Of a stretch of 64,000 bases of DNA, positions 59,655-64,000 are shown in pieces. The notes under the pieces are model-generated. The model made no database searches. It saw nothing but the letters and a program-made list of their open reading frames with translations, and was not told where the DNA came from. Numbering within the stretch: position 1 is the stretch's first letter; every line of letters begins with the position of its first letter. The DNA is from Mycolicibacterium aurum. GTDB taxonomy: Bacteria; Actinomycetota; Actinomycetes; Mycobacteriales; Mycobacteriaceae. The DNA is taken from contig NZ_LR134356.1 of the NCBI RefSeq assembly GCF_900637195.1, positions 4,030,001 through 4,094,000 on the forward strand, given 5' to 3'. The translations under genes and the position numbers were made by a program.

Positions 59655-60491
59655 GTGACCGTGCACGCTGACGCACCGACGTCGATGGTCGCCCGGGTGG
59701 CGCTGATCCTCGGCGCGTTCGAGCAGGCGGGCAAGGTCCTGCGCCTCGACCAGGTGGCGACGCGGGCCGGACTCCCCCGCTCGTCGGTGCACCGAATCCT
59801 CACCCAGTTGCATGACGCAGGTCTTCTCCTGCACCGGCCGGACGGCTACTGCCTGGCCGCCTCGTCGTTGCCCGCGGCAGGCGATCATTCGGCACTGCGA
59901 GGGGTCGCGTCGCCGGTCCTGGAGCGGTTGCACTCCGACACCAGCCTGGTCGTCCACCTCGGCGTGCTCGTGGGCGCCGAGGTCGTCTACCTGGACAAGG
60001 TTTCTGGCAGTAGCGGGGTCACCGTCCCTGCCGGTGTCGGAGGCCGCACCCCGGCGCACGCGAGCGCACTGGGCAAGGCCATGCTCGCCATGCTGGCCGC
60101 CGAGGATGTCGATTCACTGCACTCCGCGCCGCTGCGCAAGAGCACCCCGGCCACGATCGCCGACCTGCCCACGCTGCATCAGGAGCTGGCCAGGATCCGG
60201 TCTCGGCACGGCCTGGCCTACGACGATCAGGAGCTGACGGTGGGGCTGGCGAGCATCGCGGCCCCCATCCGCAGCTCGGACGGTGGACTCGCAGGCCTCT
60301 CCCTCACCGGTGCCGCGCCGGCGCAGCGACTGAAACGGATGGCGCCGTTCCTCACCCGCGCCGCGCGGGGCATCTCGGAACGCATCGGCGCGTCCACTCC
60401 GGCCACCGGACATCAGGCCGACCTCGCCGCGGTCACCGACGACATGCTGTCCCGTGTGCTGCGGACCCTGTCCTCCGACGACTGGGTGTGA
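59655..60491 (+). CDS. IclR-family transcriptional regulator
   Basis: A 278-residue regulator. The N-terminal winged helix has ARVALILGAFEQAGKVLRLDQVATRAGLPRSSVHRILTQLHDAGLLLHRPDGYCLA. The C-terminal effector domain has RTPAHASALGKAMLA and YDDQELTVGLASIAAPIRSSDGGLAGLSLTG, the IclR signature region. Start is GTG at 59655 with a leaderless -10. Members control aromatic or steroid catabolism in many actinobacteria. Here it is convergent with the HsaA-like monooxygenase, separated by 4 nt, and that gene is its most likely target; this is inferred from position only. Confidence 0.9.
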   Translation: MTVHADAPTSMVARVALILGAFEQAGKVLRLDQVATRAGLPRSSVHRILTQLHDAGLLLHRPDGYCLAASSLPAAGDHSALRGVASPVLERLHSDTSLVVHLGVLVGAEVVYLDKVSGSSGVTVPAGVGGRTPAHASALGKAMLAMLAAEDVDSLHSAPLRKSTPATIADLPTLHQELARIRSRHGLAYDDQELTVGLASIAAPIRSSDGGLAGLSLTGAAPAQRLKRMAPFLTRAARGISERIGASTPATGHQADLAAVTDDMLSRVLRTLSSDDWV

Positions 60492-60495
60492 CGCG

Positions 60496-61605
60496 TTACC
60501 AGATGAGGTCGTCGACCTCGAGGCCCAGCGCGAAACGTCCCGCAACGGACAGCACCTGCTCCACGTTGCTGGACACGTGCCGGGCGGCAGTCTGCACGTC
60601 CCGCCACAGCCGCTCCAGCAGTGGGTCGTCCGCGGTGCGGCCCGGGTCGTGGACCACGGTGCGCACCGCCCGCATCGCACGTTCGCAGGCCATCACCTGA
60701 TCGCGGCGCGCACGCAGCACCATCTCCGCGTCAGGGGTCTCACCTGAGCGGATACGACCGACGAGCTCACCCACGTTGCGCCGGATCTGCAGCAGTGACA
60801 CCTCGATGTCGCCGAGCGCCGTCGCGACCGGGCTCAGCGGCGGCGCCGTTCCGGGCTGCTGCGTCTGCAGTGCCCGCTGGGCGGCGCCGAGCAGCGGCAT
60901 GGTCCCGGCCAGAGTGAACACGGTGGGCTGCGGCAGCATGTCCAGCGGCGCCGCGGCGACACTCTGGTCGAAATGCAGCCAGCTGAACACGCGATGTTCC
61001 GGGACGAAGGCCCCCGCGACCACCACGTCGTGCGCGCCGATCCCTTTCAGGCCCAGCCCATTCCACGTCGATTCGACAACGAAGTCGGACCGGGGCACCA
61101 GTACCGCCATGAAGTCCTGGGCGGCCCCGTCCGGCCCTACCCGCAGCCCGGCGGCGCTGAGCCACGACGCGTGATCGGCGCCCGTGCAACGGGTCCAACG
61201 GCCGGACAGCCAGAACCCGCCCTCGACACGGCGCAGACGCCCCGTCGGCGCGTACGACGAACAGAGCAGCGCGCGTGGCTCAGAACCCCAGATCTCCTGC
61301 AGCACACGATCGTCGCGCACCGACAGACCCCAGTTGTTGACCCCGAGCCACCCGGCCAGCCAGCCCGTCGACATGCACGCCGACGACAGCTCGCGCGTCG
61401 CCGTCAGATACACGTCGGGATCGGCGTCGAGTCCACCGAACGCCGGCGGCTTCAGCAGCGAGAAGTAGCCGGCGTCATGGAGCCGCTCGACCACATCCGG
61501 ATCGACGTGGCCACGACGATCGACATCTGCAGCGGACGCCGAGATCGCGGGCAGCAGCGCCCGCACCGAGTGCAGGACAATCTGCGGTGACAGACCTGCT
61601 CTCAT
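60496..61605 (-). CDS. Acyl-CoA dehydrogenase-fold flavin monooxygenase (HsaA/HpaB-like oxygenase)
   Basis: A 369-residue protein with the acyl-CoA dehydrogenase fold, of the group D two-component flavin monooxygenases. The N-terminal DVDRRGHVDPDVVERLHDAGYFSLLKPPAFGGLDADPDVYLTATRELSSACMSTGWLAGWLGV is like HsaA. The middle SGRWTRCTGADHASWLSAAGLRV and STWNGLGLKGIGAHDVVVAGAFVPEHRVF follow the family. Acyl-CoA catalytic glutamate is not seen. It would hydroxylate an aromatic, steroid or other ring using reduced flavin from a separate reductase, which is not in the window. Start ATG 61605; divergent from the dehydrogenase-like gene at 61665. Confidence 0.82.
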   Translation of the reverse strand: MRAGLSPQIVLHSVRALLPAISASAADVDRRGHVDPDVVERLHDAGYFSLLKPPAFGGLDADPDVYLTATRELSSACMSTGWLAGWLGVNNWGLSVRDDRVLQEIWGSEPRALLCSSYAPTGRLRRVEGGFWLSGRWTRCTGADHASWLSAAGLRVGPDGAAQDFMAVLVPRSDFVVESTWNGLGLKGIGAHDVVVAGAFVPEHRVFSWLHFDQSVAAAPLDMLPQPTVFTLAGTMPLLGAAQRALQTQQPGTAPPLSPVATALGDIEVSLLQIRRNVGELVGRIRSGETPDAEMVLRARRDQVMACERAMRAVRTVVHDPGRTADDPLLERLWRDVQTAARHVSSNVEQVLSVAGRFALGLEVDDLIW

Positions 61606-61664
61606 CGCCGTCCTCTCTGTGCCACGATCATGCTTACCATCTGCCGGCGCCGCGAAAGGTACCT

Positions 61665-62498
61665 ATGCCCAGCCCCGGGATGCCACTTGCCGAATTCGTC
61701 TCGCACGTACTCGAACTCGCGGCGACCGACAGCGCGCAGGCGTGGCTCACCGCGATGTCGGATGCAGCGTCGCACGACGTCGCCGGCATGCCGGACGCGC
61801 CGTGGGCATCCGCCGCGACGCCGGTGGTCACCTGCTGCTACGACGGCCACGGCGACCTCTCGGACGGCAGCCTGACCGGCCACTGGCCGGCGGTCGTCGG
61901 AGCGCAGCGCGCCGACTGGCTGCTGCTGCCCGCGCGCAACGGTGCGTCCTGTCGCGTCCTGGTGGCCCGCGAGGATGCCCACGTCGACGCCGTCGACGAT
62001 CACGCCGGCCTCGGCGGAGCGGGCGTGTCGCGGGTGAGCGTTGCCCACCTCACCGCCGATCGCCTGCACGTCGTCTCCGGGGACCACGCGACCGCGGCGA
62101 CCCGCGCCGGTGCCGGCGCGGCCGCCTCCGTCGTGGGGTCCGCCGTCGGCGTCTGGCGCAGGCACGTCGAACAACTCCGTGTCCAGCTGGCGACCTCGTA
62201 TCGCAGCGCCGAGATCACCGATGCGGCAGCGGCCCAGGTCGCTCGCGCGGCGTCCGACCTCGACGCGGCGACACTGCAGGTCACTGCACCACCACCGGAC
62301 GAACGCGACCTGGCGGCCACGGTGCGGGTCTACCGCCAGGCCGTGGCCCGAGCGCGGTCGGCCGCCGACCATCTGCTCGAGGGCGGACGGCACGCCCTGG
62401 ACGCGTCGAATCCGGTGACGCAGCGGTGGCGGGACGTGGATGCCGGCAGCCGCCTGGCCGCTCGCCTGCTCGACGGCCTGCCGCCGCCGTTACGCTGA
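61665..62498 (+). CDS. Acyl-CoA dehydrogenase-like protein lacking the N-terminal helical domain
   Basis: A 277-residue protein resembling the middle and C-terminal domains of acyl-CoA dehydrogenase. LTGHWPAVVGAQRADWLLLPARNGASCRVLVAREDAHVD mimics the beta-domain; SVVGSAVGVWRRHVEQLRVQLATS and RVYRQAVARARSAADHLLEGGRHALDASNPVTQRWRDVDAGSR mimic the C-terminal helices with the usual NPxxRxWRD ending. The first 120 residues of a normal enzyme are replaced by about 45 residues, so it may not be active alone. AAAGG precedes the ATG at 61665. Its stop is 4 nt before the enoyl-CoA hydratase start, so the two are co-transcribed. Confidence 0.7.
   Translation: MPSPGMPLAEFVSHVLELAATDSAQAWLTAMSDAASHDVAGMPDAPWASAATPVVTCCYDGHGDLSDGSLTGHWPAVVGAQRADWLLLPARNGASCRVLVAREDAHVDAVDDHAGLGGAGVSRVSVAHLTADRLHVVSGDHATAATRAGAGAAASVVGSAVGVWRRHVEQLRVQLATSYRSAEITDAAAAQVARAASDLDAATLQVTAPPPDERDLAATVRVYRQAVARARSAADHLLEGGRHALDASNPVTQRWRDVDAGSRLAARLLDGLPPPLR
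62491..62496 (+). promoter_or_regulatory. Possible leaderless-type -10 box of the enoyl-CoA hydratase gene
   Basis: TACGCT ends 6 nt before the GTG at 62503. It lies within the last codons of the preceding gene, so it would be an internal promoter. Confidence 0.35.
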
Positions 62499-62502
62499 GC
62501 TC

Positions 62503-63255
62503 GTGCCCGATCTTGTACTGACGCAGATCCAGGACCATGTCGCACTCATCACGGTCAACGATCCGGATCGTCGTAATGCTGTGACGGCGGAGATCTCAGC
62601 CGCGTTGCGCGCGGCGGTCGACGCCGCCGAAGCCGACGCCGATGTGCACGCTGTGGTCATCACCGGCGCCGGAAAGGCCTTCTGCGCGGGAGCCGACCTC
62701 ACCGCACTCGGCGAAGCGGCCGAAGACGGGTTGCGGGTGATCTACGACGGCTTCCTGGCTGTCGCCGACTGCACACTGCCCACCATCGCGGCCGTCAACG
62801 GCGCGGCAGTGGGCGCGGGCCTCAACTTGGCCCTCGCCGCTGACGTCCGAATCGCCGGCCCCGCTGCGGTATTCGACCCGCGGTTCCAGAAGCTGGGCAT
62901 CCACCCCGGGGGCGGGGCCACCTGGATGCTCCAGCGGCTCGTGGGCCCGCAGGTGGCCCGCGCGTCGCTTCTGTTCGGGATGCGGTTCGACGCCGAAGCT
63001 GCGGTACGCCACGGCCTTGCGCTCGAAGTCGCCGACGATCCGGTGGCCGCAGCGCTTGCGCTGGCCGCCGGGCCGGCCGGCGCGCCGCGTGAGGTGGTCC
63101 TGGCGACCAAGGCATCGATGCGCGCCACCGCCAACCCGGGCACCGTGGACCTGGATCAGCACCGCCTCGCCGTCGACGTCGAGATCGGACCGCAGGCCGC
63201 ATCGATCGAATCGCCCGAGTTCGCCGCCCGTTTGGCCGCAGCCAAGCGAAAATGA
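62503..63255 (+). CDS. Enoyl-CoA hydratase/isomerase family protein
   Basis: A 250-residue crotonase-fold protein. The oxyanion-hole segments are visible: GAGKAFCAGADLTAL and AAVNGAAVGAGLNLALAADVRIA. The active-site region reads FDPRFQKLGIHPGGGATWMLQRLVG; the first of the two glutamates of classic hydratases is not evident there, so the exact reaction is uncertain. GTG at 62503 is the start. It follows the dehydrogenase-like gene by 4 nt and is convergent with the CitE-like gene (stops 2 nt apart). Role in acyl-CoA degradation is inferred from family and neighbours. Confidence 0.88.
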   Translation: MPDLVLTQIQDHVALITVNDPDRRNAVTAEISAALRAAVDAAEADADVHAVVITGAGKAFCAGADLTALGEAAEDGLRVIYDGFLAVADCTLPTIAAVNGAAVGAGLNLALAADVRIAGPAAVFDPRFQKLGIHPGGGATWMLQRLVGPQVARASLLFGMRFDAEAAVRHGLALEVADDPVAAALALAAGPAGAPREVVLATKASMRATANPGTVDLDQHRLAVDVEIGPQAASIESPEFAARLAAAKRK

Positions 63256-63256
63256 A

Positions 63257-64000
63257 CTAGGACAGCGCGACGATCCGCTGCGCGCGCCGCAGTACCGGCA
63301 TGTCGACCATCTGCCCCTCGAACGCGAACACACCCCGCTCGCCACGCGCCGCCTCCAGCACGCGTCGCGCCCACTCGGTCTGATCCTCGGTCGGGGTGTA
63401 GCCCTGCCGAATCACCGCGACCTGTGTCGGGTGGATCGCCACCTTGCCGTCGAAACCGACGGCCACCGCGTCGTCGACCTCGCTGCGCAGGCCGTCGAGG
63501 TTCTTGATGTCGAGGTACACCGAATCGAGCGCCACCCGTCCGTACGCCTTGGCCGCCAACAGCGTCTGCGACCGGACATGCCGGGCCACCTCGCGGTAAG
63601 ACCCGTCCGGATACCGGTTCGCGGTGCCGCCCAGCACCGCGAACAGATCCTCGGCACCCCACATCAGGGCATACGCATTGTCGGCACGCGCCAAATCCAC
63701 CACGTTGAGCGCACCCAGCGGCGTCTCGATGAGCACGACGACGTGCCATGGCGCCAACGCGCTCACCTGCTCCGGTGACTCGGTCTTGGCCAGCATCACC
63801 GTGGTGTACGCCGTGCCGGACACTGCCTCCACGTCGAGTTCGTGGTCGGGGGTGCCGGCGGGGTTGATCCGCACCACGGTGCGGTCCGGATCCAGGGGCG
63901 TGTCGAGCAGCGCCCGGCGCGCGGCCGGCCGGTCCTTCGCCGCGACGCCGTCTTCCAGGTCGAGGATCACCACATCGGCGGCTGCGGCAGCCTTTCCGTA
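63257..64000 (-). CDS. CitE-like HpcH/HpaI lyase (Rv2498c-like), N-terminus cut by window edge
   Basis: The last 247 residues of a TIM-barrel CoA-ester lyase. Visible motifs: VVILDLEDGVAAKDRPAAR, with the metal/substrate acidic residues; VRINPAGTPDHELDVEAV; VVLIETPLGALNVVDLA, with the metal-binding glutamate; MWGAEDLFAVLGG; and GFDGKVAIHPTQVAVI. This is the stand-alone mycobacterial CitE type; M. tuberculosis Rv2498c acts on (S)-citramalyl-CoA and related CoA esters, connecting itaconate breakdown to pyruvate and acetyl-CoA. The start codon lies beyond the right edge; about 25-30 residues should be missing. The frame is open to 64000. Confidence 0.88.
   Translation of the reverse strand, partial: YGKAAAAADVVILDLEDGVAAKDRPAARRALLDTPLDPDRTVVRINPAGTPDHELDVEAVSGTAYTTVMLAKTESPEQVSALAPWHVVVLIETPLGALNVVDLARADNAYALMWGAEDLFAVLGGTANRYPDGSYREVARHVRSQTLLAAKAYGRVALDSVYLDIKNLDGLRSEVDDAVAVGFDGKVAIHPTQVAVIRQGYTPTEDQTEWARRVLEAARGERGVFAFEGQMVDMPVLRRAQRIVALS

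Overview
The window looks like a chromosome segment of a fast-growing mycobacterium (Mycolicibacterium type). The DNA is very GC-rich, GTG and TTG starts are common, and several promoters put a TANNNT box 6-8 nt before the start codon, as leaderless mycobacterial transcripts do. From about 14.6 kb onward much of the gene order follows the M. tuberculosis Rv2457c-Rv2498c backbone as I remember it: clpX, clpP2, clpP1, tig, tRNA-Pro/tRNA-Gly, nei, rpiB, Rv2466c-like, pepN, DUF5130, HNH, glbO, Rv2474c-like, thioesterase, gdh, ettA, ssb-like, plsB2, plsC, WS/DGAT, enoyl-CoA hydratase, citE-like. No CRISPR array, prophage or insertion sequence was found.

Region 1 (1-7346) is a sulfide/persulfide detoxification island. 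The minus strand carries an MBL-rhodanese fusion, a TSUP exporter, a DUF302 protein, a small cysteine-rich protein, a thioredoxin, a sulfide:quinone reductase and a CstB-like persulfide dioxygenase with two rhodanese domains. The plus strand carries a rhodanese-DUF2892 membrane protein, a second TSUP exporter and a CsoR-family repressor of the two-cysteine CstR type. Four G/C-tract palindromes lie between the two divergent operons and a fifth lies in front of DUF302. Gene content and domain architecture match the cst operon of Staphylococcus aureus. This is the most system-like feature of the window.

Region 2 (7361-14626) holds a type III glutamine synthetase, an FdhF-type molybdopterin oxidoreductase overlapping its maturation factor FdhD, a GT1-type glycosyltransferase and a small membrane protein. 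Region 3 (14623-22627) is protein quality control (clpX, clpP1P2, trigger factor) interleaved with two flavin/F420-type PPOX proteins, two tRNAs, two small secreted cysteine proteins with low-complexity sequence and a glycine-rich membrane protein.

Region 4 (22664-36815) has a run of minus-strand genes: fungal-type cytosine deaminase, Fe(II) oxygenase, rpiB, a degenerate allophanate-hydrolase-like protein, nei and a Na+/H+ antiporter. It continues with a mycothiol-linked DsbA-like protein, pepN, an ESX-associated-type protein with a membrane partner, the respiratory supercomplex pair DUF5130/CtaJ, an HNH nuclease and glbO. Region 5 (36844-45213) is a tightly overlapping gdh-thioesterase-Rv2474c-like operon, then ettA and an ssb paralogue. 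Region 6 (45506-53397) has a CopD-CtaG membrane fusion, the translationally coupled lipid acyltransferases plsB2-plsC-WS/DGAT, and tRNA-Arg.

Region 7 (53567-64000) is accessory metabolism: an alpha/beta hydrolase; a TetR regulator with a clear palindromic operator and a divergent NTF2-like target; dienelactone hydrolase, methyltransferase and acyl-ACP thioesterase; a secreted histidine phosphatase with an acidic tail; an IclR regulator; an HsaA-like monooxygenase divergent from an acyl-CoA dehydrogenase-like fragment; an enoyl-CoA hydratase; and a CitE-like lyase cut by the right edge. All family assignments come from reading motifs in the translations; no database search was possible.
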